From assembly GCA_009995365.1 (NCBI GenBank), contig JAACPR010000009.1:1-35270 (forward strand): a stretch of DNA of 35,270 bases, in the 5' to 3' direction. The position numbers were made by a program, and so were the translations under genes. This DNA is from Candidatus Parcubacteria bacterium (GTDB lineage Bacteria; Patescibacteriota; Minisyncoccia; Phycocordibacterales; JAACPR01). Under the pieces are notes generated by a model, which saw only the letters and a program-made list of their open reading frames with translations, was not told the origin of the DNA and ran no database searches. Every line of letters starts with the position of its first letter. Positions within the stretch are counted from its first letter, which is position 1. Below, piece after piece: positions 8,883-18,243 of this stretch.

Positions 8883-9047
8883 CGTAAGACCAAAGACAAG
8901 GGGCTTCACCAAAAGGTGAACTAAGACCTCTCGAGGTCGGCAAAAGTGAATCTTTAAAAAAGTGAAAATAAAATTTCGCTGAAGATCACTAAATACCGAT
9001 ACTCAATTATATTTCGACCTTGGTCTTACGGGTCGATTTTTATTTTT
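8883..9047 (+). promoter_or_regulatory. structured rplJ (L10-L12) leader with candidate terminator
   Basis: CGTAAGACCAA (8883-8893) is perfectly complementary to TTGGTCTTACG (9020-9030); internal hairpins TTCACC/GGTGAA and GACCT/AGGTC; terminator-like CGACC(9015-9019)/GGTCG(9031-9035)+ATTTTTATTTTT. Confidence 0.75.
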
Positions 9048-9060
9048 AAACAAAAAAATT

Positions 9061-9555
9061 ATGGCTATTACCAAAGATAAAAAGAAAGAAATAGTTGAAA
9101 AGATCAAGACTATTACAGGAAAAGATTCTGTAGTCTTTATTAATTTCACAGGTCTTTCTGGAAATGAAACAGTGGATATGCGAAGCAAGCTTCGTGAAGC
9201 CGGTGTTTCTTATTATGTTGCAAAGAAAACTTTGGTGAAGAGAGCTTTTGACGAATCAGACGTAAAAGGTGATTTCCCAGAACTATCAGGAGAAATTGCT
9301 GTTGTCTACGCCGACGATTTGACTGCTCCAGCTCGTGAAATTTTTACTTTCCAAAAATCAACAGAAGGAAAAGTTGAAATTCAAGCAGGAGTTTTCGAAG
9401 GAAAATTCTTATCAAAAGTTGAGATGGAAGAGATTGCATTAATTCCTGGACATGACACATTGAAGGGAATGTTTGTAAATGTAATCAACTCTCCAATCCA
9501 AGGCTTTGTAATGTCACTTAAAGCAATTGCTGAAAAGCAAGAAGCAAAAGCTTAA
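9061..9555 (+). CDS. rplJ: 50S ribosomal protein L10
   Basis: MAITKDKKKEIVEKIKTITGKDSVVFINFTGLSGNETVDMRSKLREAGVSYYVAKKTLVKRAF. Confidence 0.95.
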   Translation: MAITKDKKKEIVEKIKTITGKDSVVFINFTGLSGNETVDMRSKLREAGVSYYVAKKTLVKRAFDESDVKGDFPELSGEIAVVYADDLTAPAREIFTFQKSTEGKVEIQAGVFEGKFLSKVEMEEIALIPGHDTLKGMFVNVINSPIQGFVMSLKAIAEKQEAKA

Positions 9556-9557
9556 CA

Positions 9558-9653
9558 AGTTTTTTGTATATTTCTCTCTCAAATTGGTTTCGGACTCCGT
9601 TATATTTAAAAGGAAGTCCTGCAAAGATTTTCGATAGAAAATACAAAAAAACT
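9558..9653 (+). repeat. family-B structured repeat, copy B2 (between rplJ and rplL)
   Basis: Arms AGTTTTTTGTATATTTC / GAAAATACAAAAAAACT around a core matching B1: TTGGTTTCGGACTC..TTATATTT..AAAGGAAGTCCTGCAAAGA. Confidence 0.86.
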
Positions 9654-9680
9654 AAATTAAAAGGTAACTAAAATAAAATT

Positions 9681-10196
9681 ATGTCAGACGAACAAAAAAA
9701 AGATGAAAATGTAGAAGCTGCTGAAGAACAAAAAGAAGAAGCTCAAGCTCCTGCAGAAGAATCAAAAGAGGAAACTAAAGAAGAGGCGCCAGCTGAAGAA
9801 GCAAAAGACGAAGGTGCTGATGTTGAAGTTCCAGAAAAATTCAAATCAATCGTTGAATCAATTGAAACAATGAGCGTTCTTGATTTAAACGAACTTGTTA
9901 AATTACTAGAAAAGAAATTCGGTGTTAGCGCTGTTGCTGCTGCCGCTCCAGCTGCAGGTGCTGATGCAGGTGCCGCTGAAGAGAAAAGCGATTTCATTAT
10001 CCACCTAGCTGATTTCGGTGCTCAAAAAATTGCCGTTATCAAGGTTGTTAAAGAAGTTGCAGGATTAGGTCTTAAAGAGGCTAAAGATCTTGTAGAATCT
10101 GCTCCAGCTGATATCAAATCAGGAGTAAAACCTGAAGAAGCTGAAGAGATTAAAGCAAAACTTGAAGAAGCAGGTGCTAAAGTTGAACTTAAATAA
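9681..10196 (+). CDS. rplL: 50S ribosomal protein L7/L12 with N-terminal acidic extension
   Basis: [30 protein letters not shown]...[34 protein letters not shown]. Confidence 0.95.
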   Translation: MSDEQKKDENVEAAEEQKEEAQAPAEESKEETKEEAPAEEAKDEGADVEVPEKFKSIVESIETMSVLDLNELVKLLEKKFGVSAVAAAAPAAGADAGAAEEKSDFIIHLADFGAQKIAVIKVVKEVAGLGLKEAKDLVESAPADIKSGVKPEEAEEIKAKLEEAGAKVELK

Positions 10197-10216
10197 GTTC
10201 TTTAATTCTATAATTA

Positions 10217-10252
10217 GCAACAAAAAACCACGTCATCGTGGTTTTTTGTTTA
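10217..10252 (+). terminator. rplL terminator
   Basis: AACAAAAAACCACG tcat CGTGGTTTTTTGTTT. Confidence 0.85.
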
Positions 10253-10342
10253 CCTCTAATAATAATCATCTAGAAGAGGTTGTCACTGATCTTGTGAATT
10301 TATTTGTTGTAATACTTTATAAAGCAGTTTATAATTCTATAT

Positions 10343-11977
10343 ATGTTTAATATGAAAATGCTTCATAAAATTTTTCTACTTTTATTTCTCTTTTCCATTA
10401 GTATTACAACACAAGTAGAAGCACAAATGGATACTCAATCAGAGTCTTTAGTAGATAGCGAATCAATCACCTCACCTTATTTAGATGTTACTGATCTAAC
10501 TGAAGAAGTTATTTATGCAATATCAAATAATGAATGGGAATTATTTAAAAAAAATTTAAGCACTGAAGAGATTGAATTTCTTAAAAAAGATATAAGATTT
10601 TCGGGTCTATTTTCAGAATTAACCACGGAAGAAGTTATCTTTTCGCAAGGTGTTAATCTGGATGATGCTTCTAGGCAAACAGGTTTAACTAAAAAAGAAT
10701 TACTTGACTTAGAACCTGAAGAAGTTAAAGAGATAAATTTTACTTATAATCCACCAGAAGCAGTTTCATGTTTTGACTATTACGAATTTGGGAGTGTGGA
10801 AGTCAACCTGTTCAATGAACTAGATACATTGGTTTACGGAAATGAATATAAATTTAAGGCTAGTGTGATAAATAAAAATTTTTATCCCGTTGTAGAAACT
10901 GATATATACGTTAGGCTATACAGAGAGCAACCGGATGAATATGATTCTCTACAAAATGGCGATCATATCATGGGTCAATTTTTGATAGCGGAAAATATTT
11001 CACTTGACTCGAATGAGATAAAAGAGATTGAATTTAATTTACTCCTGCCAGAAAAAATAAAAACGGGGCAATACTACATGGTTCCTTATGTTGTGTCGTC
11101 GGACCGATACAATATGTTAGGTTTAACCTTTACTGATGATATTAGTGGTCCAAAAATTCCACTAAAAATTAAAGGAGTATCTTCTGCAATTTATTTTGAT
11201 AAAAATTCTGTTAGAAAAAATGGCAAGCCACATAGTTTCATTTCATTTTTAGATACCATGGTTAGAAAACCTATTCTTGTTGAAGTTGATGTGGTCAATG
11301 AGACAACAGAAGATACTCTTGTAGAGGTTGATTGGCGTCTATATAATTGGGACTCTTCAGACGAAGCCAATAAATTAAGTTCAGAAAAACTGGAGTACGA
11401 AATACAAGCCAATTCTACTAAAACAATATCATATACAATAGATAACGTTGAAGAATCAGTCTATATGTTGTCACCTTTAATTTCTAATAAATATGGAGAT
11501 AATTTTTTAAATATTAGAATGCAAATTTATGATATTGATACACCTAGAGTTAATTATCCAGCAGTAACAGGTTATCCTTTGCAAAAAAATAAAGAAAACA
11601 CATTCTTTGTCTGTCTACATAATACAGGAACAAGTCAATTTGTTGACGATGTTTTATTTGAAGCAGTTATTGAAGATGAAGAGGGAAATATAATACATCA
11701 TTATTCTTACGATGGTAAAGTTCCTGTGGGAATGACGGGCTTCTCAGATTCTTTCATCCCCCAAGAAAATACAGAAAACTTTATAATAAAGACCAAGTTA
11801 TTTAAAGACAGTATGCTTATTAGTGAAGATGAATTATATTACTCATGTGATGATATTAATTCTAATTATTGTGAAAATAAAAAAGATTTCAAATCAGGCC
11901 TAATTTATTTATTTTCTTTAGTGGTCATAATAACTATTGTTATTTTAATAATTATTAATTTTAGAAAATATGAATAA
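10343..11977 (+). CDS. secreted/membrane-anchored surface protein, uncharacterised
   Basis: N-terminal signal peptide, C-terminal TM helix (FSLVVIITIVILIIINFRKYE), beta-rich CARDB/Ig-like segments; TATAAT 7 nt before ATG. Confidence 0.75.
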   Translation: MFNMKMLHKIFLLLFLFSISITTQVEAQMDTQSESLVDSESITSPYLDVTDLTEEVIYAISNNEWELFKKNLSTEEIEFLKKDIRFSGLFSELTTEEVIFSQGVNLDDASRQTGLTKKELLDLEPEEVKEINFTYNPPEAVSCFDYYEFGSVEVNLFNELDTLVYGNEYKFKASVINKNFYPVVETDIYVRLYREQPDEYDSLQNGDHIMGQFLIAENISLDSNEIKEIEFNLLLPEKIKTGQYYMVPYVVSSDRYNMLGLTFTDDISGPKIPLKIKGVSSAIYFDKNSVRKNGKPHSFISFLDTMVRKPILVEVDVVNETTEDTLVEVDWRLYNWDSSDEANKLSSEKLEYEIQANSTKTISYTIDNVEESVYMLSPLISNKYGDNFLNIRMQIYDIDTPRVNYPAVTGYPLQKNKENTFFVCLHNTGTSQFVDDVLFEAVIEDEEGNIIHHYSYDGKVPVGMTGFSDSFIPQENTENFIIKTKLFKDSMLISEDELYYSCDDINSNYCENKKDFKSGLIYLFSLVVIITIVILIIINFRKYE

Positions 11978-13997
11978 AGTTTTAAAAAATAAAAGAATTG
12001 TTCAGGTAATTTTAATGGTAATAGTTCTAGCTTTTTTTACTAATTACCAAAATAATACTTTAAAATCACTAGCAAATGTGGACATCACACAATATAAATT
12101 TTTCACCACAGGCAATTACGAAGATAATGACGGTATGATAGATCCTCTTACTAATGAGGTTGCGATACTGAATTTTCGTATGGATTGGGCATATTATGCA
12201 AGTTTGAAAAAAATTGATACCAATACCTATTTGGATAGTAGTTCAAGAGTTCAAGTAGGAGATACTATTGAAATAAGATTGAAAGACTTTGAAAATACAG
12301 ATTTTGAATGGTATGCAAGAGGCGGTGCGGTGGATACGCCTTACGCTAAATTGGTGGATGGTCCTACATCTCCGTCTTATTGTAGTGATGATCAAAATAA
12401 TGGATCTGCACACCTGAGAACTTTTAATGTTGATGGTGGTAATGTCTGGTTTACAAATTATGCAACAGTTCACGTAAAAAGACCTGACTTTTCTATCAAA
12501 AAAGTTTCTAGTGTTGGAAGTGCACAATTGGATTGTACAGATAGTGAGGATGGTAAAGTAAAGACATGCAAGGTTAATTCTGCTGGAGAAATTGCATTTA
12601 ATGTAGATATTAGTCGCACTTCGACAGATGTATATTATAGTCATTATTCAGATGTAAATGGGTGTATAGGTCGTTTTATAGACAGGTTTTATACAGACAG
12701 TGAAACTATTTCAGTGAAAACCAATGCTTACAACTCATCAGAAGAAGAAAAATTATATTCACCGATTATTTATGCACCTAATCACGCTTTTTTTGGGGAC
12801 AGTGTTGAATTTCGCATTGTTGCACTTGATGCTACTCCAGAAAATATCAATATAAGATTTGGAGCAACCAGTGGTTTATTATCAAAAGGTATACAAACTG
12901 ATACTGATATATTTATGTATATTCCTGATTATCCCACATTAGATCGCGAATACACTCACACTACCACCTATAATAGTTCAGATTTCGGGCATATTGACAA
13001 TTGGGACTCTGTTACAAATTACGTCAAGGTTTTGATTGAGGAAGAAGAAGGGCGTCGATCAGATTTCAAAGAACACAAAATAAATCTTTATGAAAAACCT
13101 GATCCTTATATTGAATTTGATGATGATGACAACACTGTTACGGTAGGAGATGATGTGAAAATGTTTTGGGGATGGGATATCAATAAAGGGAAGCCGGAAT
13201 CGTGTGAATTAATAATTGAAGATTGGGAACATTTACCAATTACCTCTTCCTCACCTGATAACACTACCAGTGCAAATGCTTTTAATGTAGGGGACAATTA
13301 TTATAGTGTCGAATGCGTACGTACTTTACCTAATGGAAATAGTTCTGTTGTTAAGACTACTTCTAGCCTTAAAGGTGTTGTCGAAGAACAGACAAAAGCA
13401 GAATGTAATACTGTAGTAAACAGAAAAATCGTAAATGGTAAAGATGATATCATTGATAATGAATGCGAGACTGGTAATCCAAAAGAATTCCAATCTTCAG
13501 GTAATGGTTGGTATTGGCAATGTGTTGTTAATGATGACTATGGTGTGTATGAAGATAATACTCCCAACGTTGAATGTAGTGCAAGTTGTGAAGATGATGA
13601 AATTATAGATATTAACGGTCAGTGTGTAGAAGATGATACGCCACCTCCACCAACACTTGAAAACCCAGTGATAAAAGAATTAGAATTTAAAGCAAACCCA
13701 AGAATAATTAACCCAAGGGAGTCTTGTAATTTGGATTGGGGTGTTGTAGCAGAGAACGCAGACTTAATCACTTGTACTATATCTTCAGATAATTCAAATG
13801 AAGCAGATTTAACATTATTTGATATAGGATATTATAATGGATATCAAACAATATCAGGAAAAACAAGAAATGAAGGAAGATTTAAAAATGTAGAAACTAC
13901 AACCCAATACACACTGACTTGCACAGATTCAATCGGAGATATCTTAGACTCAAAAACAGCAAGATGCTCTATTAATCCTAACTTTATTGAATTTTAG
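11970..13997 (+). CDS. secreted surface protein with Cys-rich module and C-terminal Ig-like domain, uncharacterised
   Basis: N-terminal hydrophobic signal; ATG overlaps end of upstream ORF; C-terminal NPRESCNLDWGV...TTQYTLTCTDS pattern. Confidence 0.75.
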   Translation: MNKVLKNKRIVQVILMVIVLAFFTNYQNNTLKSLANVDITQYKFFTTGNYEDNDGMIDPLTNEVAILNFRMDWAYYASLKKIDTNTYLDSSSRVQVGDTIEIRLKDFENTDFEWYARGGAVDTPYAKLVDGPTSPSYCSDDQNNGSAHLRTFNVDGGNVWFTNYATVHVKRPDFSIKKVSSVGSAQLDCTDSEDGKVKTCKVNSAGEIAFNVDISRTSTDVYYSHYSDVNGCIGRFIDRFYTDSETISVKTNAYNSSEEEKLYSPIIYAPNHAFFGDSVEFRIVALDATPENINIRFGATSGLLSKGIQTDTDIFMYIPDYPTLDREYTHTTTYNSSDFGHIDNWDSVTNYVKVLIEEEEGRRSDFKEHKINLYEKPDPYIEFDDDDNTVTVGDDVKMFWGWDINKGKPESCELIIEDWEHLPITSSSPDNTTSANAFNVGDNYYSVECVRTLPNGNSSVVKTTSSLKGVVEEQTKAECNTVVNRKIVNGKDDIIDNECETGNPKEFQSSGNGWYWQCVVNDDYGVYEDNTPNVECSASCEDDEIIDINGQCVEDDTPPPPTLENPVIKELEFKANPRIINPRESCNLDWGVVAENADLITCTISSDNSNEADLTLFDIGYYNGYQTISGKTRNEGRFKNVETTTQYTLTCTDSIGDILDSKTARCSINPNFIEF

Positions 13998-14031
13998 ACT
14001 CTTTTTTAAAAAAAAGTGATAAAATATAAAA

Positions 14032-14822
14032 ATGATATCTAAAAAATATTTTTATTAATCACTCTTACGCTCGTCGCTTTGGCGGGGTCTTATTTTTTCT
14101 TCAATTATGTATTTTTTGGAAAAGTTGAAGCACCGGCAAATACAGAAAATGTACCAAACGAATCTAGCGAAAATCAAACAGATGATTTTGCAGACGAAAA
14201 TAAAATAGACGATAAAAACTCAAACGAGCAACCTAAAGAAAGTAATCAAAATGGTGATAGTACACAGGATGATGAAAATTCCCAGAATACAACACCAGAC
14301 AATAATGAAAACAACATAGAACAAGTCAGTTGCGGAACTTTTAGTTTATCCGACAGAGAAAGTATTTTTGGAAAGGAGCTTTGTTCGGCTGGGGATTTAG
14401 TAAATCGACCGGAAATAACTAATGATTACTGGACTTGGGAATGTGGCAATGCTGACACTTCTAAAGTTTGTAATCACCGTTGTCCACAAAGACAAATAGC
14501 AGCTAACGACGGTTGTTACGATATAACACTTACTATAGAAAATTACAATATTGACCCATTTAGGGTTTTAGAAGGGCAGAGTTGTACTGTTAATTGGGAA
14601 ATTTATTTAGGTGATCCCGCCACCGTTGAAAATACAAAATGTTCATTGAGAACTTTGAAAGGAAATTCTGTTATCATAAATTCTTTTACTGAAGGACAGA
14701 ACTCACAATCTTTTGGTATTAGTCCAAATGATTCATATAGTCTATTTTGTAGCTATAAAGTTGAGGAAACAGGTGAATATGGTCAAATTAAAACAGATTA
14801 TTTTGAATGTCAGGAAAAATAA
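14032..14822 (+). pseudogene. secreted surface protein gene with an apparent 1-nt frameshift near the start codon
   Basis: ATG at 14032 gives MISKKYFY*; the -1 frame reads KIFLLITLTLVALAGSYFFFNYVFFGK (signal peptide) into the long ORF annotated from 14079; one extra A in the A6 tract restores MISKKIFLLITLTLVALAG... Confidence 0.6.
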
Positions 14823-14885
14823 CTAAAATATTTTTTTAAATAACTATTTCCCATATAGGCTTTATTTTGCTATATTAATAGCTAT

Positions 14886-16157
14886 ATGAGGCAATCAAAA
14901 CTGTTTACAAAAACTCGAAAAGAAGCACCAAAAGATGAAGTTTCAAAGAGTGCTCAATTACTAATCAAAGCTGGATATATCAAAAAAGAGATGGCTGGTG
15001 TCTACACTATGCTACCACTTGGTCTTAGAACTTTACAAAAAATCCAAGAAATCGTCCGAAAGAATATGAATAAAATCGGTGGGGTTGAGATGAATTTAAC
15101 CGCACTCCAAGACCCAAATCTCTGGGAAAAAACAGGTAGGTGGGACGACAAAGTTTTAGATGTTTGGTTTAAAACAAAATTGAAAAATGATACAGAAGTT
15201 GGCTTGGCGACAACACACGAAGAGCCGTTAACAAATTTAATGAAAGATCATATTTCTTCTTATAATGACTTGCCAGTTTACCCTTATCAATTTCAAACAA
15301 AGTTTCGAAACGAGTTGCGTGCAAAATCTGGAATTATGCGAGGTCGTGAATTTTTGATGAAGGATCTGTATTCGTTTTCTGAATCAAAAGAACAACATGA
15401 TGAATTTTATGAAAAAATAAAAAAAGCTTATTTTGATATTTATGAAGAGTGTGGAATCGGCGATAAAACTTTTCTAACATTTTCATCGGGTGGAAGTTTC
15501 TCAAAATATTCTCACGAATTTCAAACTGAAACGGATGCGGGTGAAGATATTATTTACTATAGTCCTTCAAAAAAAATCGCTGTTAACGACGAGGTTTATA
15601 ATGATGAGGTCTTGAAAGAACTCGGACTTGAAAAGAGTGAACTTGTCGAGAAAAAAACAGCTGAAACAGGTAATATATTTACCTTGGGAGAGCGTTTTTC
15701 TGAACCATTAGAATTAATTTTTGACACAAAAGAAGGGGAGAGGAAGCCTGTATTTATGGGTAGTTATGGAATTGGAATTGGGCGCTTGATGGGGGTTGTT
15801 GCTGAAATTTTATCCGACGACAAAGGACTTGCTTGGCCAGAATCGATTTCACCTTTTGATGTTCATTTGGTCAATGTATCTGGTGATAACGAGGATTCGG
15901 TAAAATTATCAGATGAAATTTACGAGCACTTAACTCAAAACGGTATTGATGTTTTGTATGATGACCGTAAAAAAGGTGTTGGAGAGAAATTGGGAGACGC
16001 TGACTTGATCGGTATTAGTAAAAGAATCGTCATCGGAGTTAAGGGTATAGAATCTGGTGAGTTTGATTTGTATAATCGTTTGAATGACAAAACTGAAAAA
16101 GTTTCAGAGTCGCAAATTATGAATTTGGAATTTATTAAAAAGAACGGCAATAACTAA
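14886..16157 (+). CDS. proS: prolyl-tRNA synthetase (short form)
   Basis: SAQLLIKAGYIKKEMAGVYTMLPLGLRTLQKI, RAKSGIMRGREFLMKDLYSF, GSYGIGIGRLMGVV. Confidence 0.94.
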   Translation: MRQSKLFTKTRKEAPKDEVSKSAQLLIKAGYIKKEMAGVYTMLPLGLRTLQKIQEIVRKNMNKIGGVEMNLTALQDPNLWEKTGRWDDKVLDVWFKTKLKNDTEVGLATTHEEPLTNLMKDHISSYNDLPVYPYQFQTKFRNELRAKSGIMRGREFLMKDLYSFSESKEQHDEFYEKIKKAYFDIYEECGIGDKTFLTFSSGGSFSKYSHEFQTETDAGEDIIYYSPSKKIAVNDEVYNDEVLKELGLEKSELVEKKTAETGNIFTLGERFSEPLELIFDTKEGERKPVFMGSYGIGIGRLMGVVAEILSDDKGLAWPESISPFDVHLVNVSGDNEDSVKLSDEIYEHLTQNGIDVLYDDRKKGVGEKLGDADLIGISKRIVIGVKGIESGEFDLYNRLNDKTEKVSESQIMNLEFIKKNGNN

Positions 16158-16163
16158 TATAAA

Positions 16164-17243
16164 ATGAAAGGAATAGAAGACATAAAAAAATATTTTAATA
16201 ATTTAACAAAAAAGTTTTCAAATGATATTGGTATCGATCTTGGGACTGCTAATACATTGGTTTATATTCCAGGTAAAGGTGTAATTATAAACGAACCTTC
16301 TGTTGTTGCTGTTAATCAAAAAACTGGGCAAGTAGTCGCTGTTGGGGCTGAGGCAAAACAGATGCTGGGTAGAACTCCTGCTCACTTAAAAGCTATTCGT
16401 CCGATGGTTGATGGTGTTATATCTGATTTTGAGGTTACAGAAGAGATGATTGCTTATCTACTTAATAAGGCACAAAAAGGTAACAAAAAATTACTAGGTC
16501 CTCGAGTTGTTGTCGGTGTTCCGTCTGGTATTACCAATGTTGAATCTCGTGCAGTGCGTGATGCAACCATTTCAGCAGGCGCTAGAGATGTCTTTATCGT
16601 TGAAGAGCCGATGGCAGCAGCAATCGGTGTTAGAATGCCGGTCCATGATCCAGTCGGTTCCATGATTATTGATATTGGGGGTGGAACAACCGATATCGCA
16701 GTTATCTCTCTTGGTGGAATCGTCCGCTCAAAAAACTTGAAAATTGCAGGTGATAAAATGAACGAAGATATTATAAATTATATTCGTGGAGAATTTAAAA
16801 TATTAATAGGTGAAAAAACTGCCGAAGATATCAAGATTGAAATTTGTAAAATTGTACCAGATGGTGATGTTTTAGAGTCTACAGTTCGTGGTCGTGATTT
16901 AGTCTCTGGATTGCCTCGAGAAGTTATAATTACAGAGTCAGACATCAGAGAAGCGGTCGCTCAATCAATAGATACAATCATCGAATCAACTAGGGAAGTA
17001 ATGGAAATAACACCTCCAGAAATTGTCTCTGACATTATGAAAAGAGGGATAAGTCTAACCGGAGGAGGTGCCTTAATCAAAGGGCTAGATGTTTTGTTGT
17101 CAGAAGAATTAGAATTGCCGGTTAGCGTATCTACAGATCCTTTAACTTCAGTTGCTAGAGGTACAGGAATTATTCTTGAAGACTTAAACAAATATAAAGA
17201 TGTTTTAATTGAAAAAGAAGATGACTTACCACCGAAGAAATAA
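16164..17243 (+). CDS. mreB: rod shape-determining protein MreB (paralogue 2)
   Basis: NDIGIDLGTANTLVYIPGKGVIINEPSVVAVN, DIGGGTTDIAVISLGGIV; upstream of mreC. Confidence 0.96.
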   Translation: MKGIEDIKKYFNNLTKKFSNDIGIDLGTANTLVYIPGKGVIINEPSVVAVNQKTGQVVAVGAEAKQMLGRTPAHLKAIRPMVDGVISDFEVTEEMIAYLLNKAQKGNKKLLGPRVVVGVPSGITNVESRAVRDATISAGARDVFIVEEPMAAAIGVRMPVHDPVGSMIIDIGGGTTDIAVISLGGIVRSKNLKIAGDKMNEDIINYIRGEFKILIGEKTAEDIKIEICKIVPDGDVLESTVRGRDLVSGLPREVIITESDIREAVAQSIDTIIESTREVMEITPPEIVSDIMKRGISLTGGGALIKGLDVLLSEELELPVSVSTDPLTSVARGTGIILEDLNKYKDVLIEKEDDLPPKK

Positions 17244-17976
17244 AAGAAAAATAAATAAAAAAGTTGTAGCAATAATTGTTATTTTACTACTTTTGTTTTT
17301 CTTCGGGTCAAGTATTAAAAGCTTGGTTCATATGGCTTCCGTACCAATCAATACAACAAAAAATATTTTAGTTACGCCTTTCAAGAGCTCTATTGAATAC
17401 TTTAAAACAAAAAAAAGCCTCATCGATGAAAACGAGGAACTAAAAAATCAAAATAGAAGGTTGAGCATCGAAAACCTTACAATCGAATCACTAAAAAGAG
17501 AAAATAGCTCATTGAAAGAAATAGTTGATTTTAATGATGAAACTCAAGATTTTTTTGTTGCCAAGGTTATAAATCAGCCACCTTTCTCACCTTATGATAC
17601 TTTTGTAGTTAATATTGGATCTAGTGATATATCTATAGGAGATAGAGTTGATAATTTCGGTGTAGCAATAGGTGAAATAGAAGAAGTTTATTCTAGAAGT
17701 GCTATTGTGCGATTATATTCTTCGCCGAATAAAAATATTTTTGTTAAATTGGCAGAACAGGAATTTGAAGCAGTCGGCATTGGCGGTGGTGGATTTTCAA
17801 TAACTATTCCAAAAGATGTACAGATCGAAACAGACGAACCGGTTTTCTTAAATGAAAATCCTATCGGAGTCGTCGATGCTATCGAAAATGATCAAACAGG
17901 CGCGTTCAAAAAAGTTTATTTTAGATACCCCTTCAATGTTAATGATGTTAACTTCGTGCAAATATATAAAATTTAA
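17221..17976 (+). CDS. mreC: rod shape-determining protein MreC
   Basis: TM helix, coiled coil ENEELKNQNRRLSIENLTIESLKRENSSLKEIVDF, then FVAKVINQPPFSPYDTFVVNIGSSDISIGDRV; overlaps 3' end of mreB2. Confidence 0.88.
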   Translation: MTYHRRNKRKINKKVVAIIVILLLLFFFGSSIKSLVHMASVPINTTKNILVTPFKSSIEYFKTKKSLIDENEELKNQNRRLSIENLTIESLKRENSSLKEIVDFNDETQDFFVAKVINQPPFSPYDTFVVNIGSSDISIGDRVDNFGVAIGEIEEVYSRSAIVRLYSSPNKNIFVKLAEQEFEAVGIGGGGFSITIPKDVQIETDEPVFLNENPIGVVDAIENDQTGAFKKVYFRYPFNVNDVNFVQIYKI

Positions 17977-17979
17977 TTT

Positions 17980-18243
17980 ATGTTAAATAGAATTTTATTT
18001 GGAATAGTGCTAATAGTATCCGCTTTTGTATTTCAATGGTGGATTACTTCGGTATTGGCTATTCTTGGTTTGTTTTATTTTAACAATTTATATGAAGTCA
18101 TTTTCGTCGGAATAATTATAGACTCTTTATATGTAGGCAGTCAAAAGTTTTTCTTCTTTGAAGATTTTAATTTTTTGTTTACTATGGTAATGGTGGTCAG
18201 TTTTTTGGTTATTGGTAATTTAAAAACTAAATTTTTAATCTAA
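17980..18243 (+). CDS. small integral membrane protein, MreD-like by position
   Basis: 87 aa, almost entirely hydrophobic, between mreC and mrdA. Confidence 0.55.
   Translation: MLNRILFGIVLIVSAFVFQWWITSVLAILGLFYFNNLYEVIFVGIIIDSLYVGSQKFFFFEDFNFLFTMVMVVSFLVIGNLKTKFLI

Noticed and set aside
10162-10350. 62-aa ORF downstream of rplL
   Set aside because: Overlaps the rplL 3' end and reads straight through the strong terminator at 10217-10252.
12243-12644. 133-aa antisense ORF within the 11970-13997 surface-protein gene
   Set aside because: Ile/Cys/Thr-rich low-complexity translation, no promoter or RBS seen; best explained as the shadow of the sense gene.
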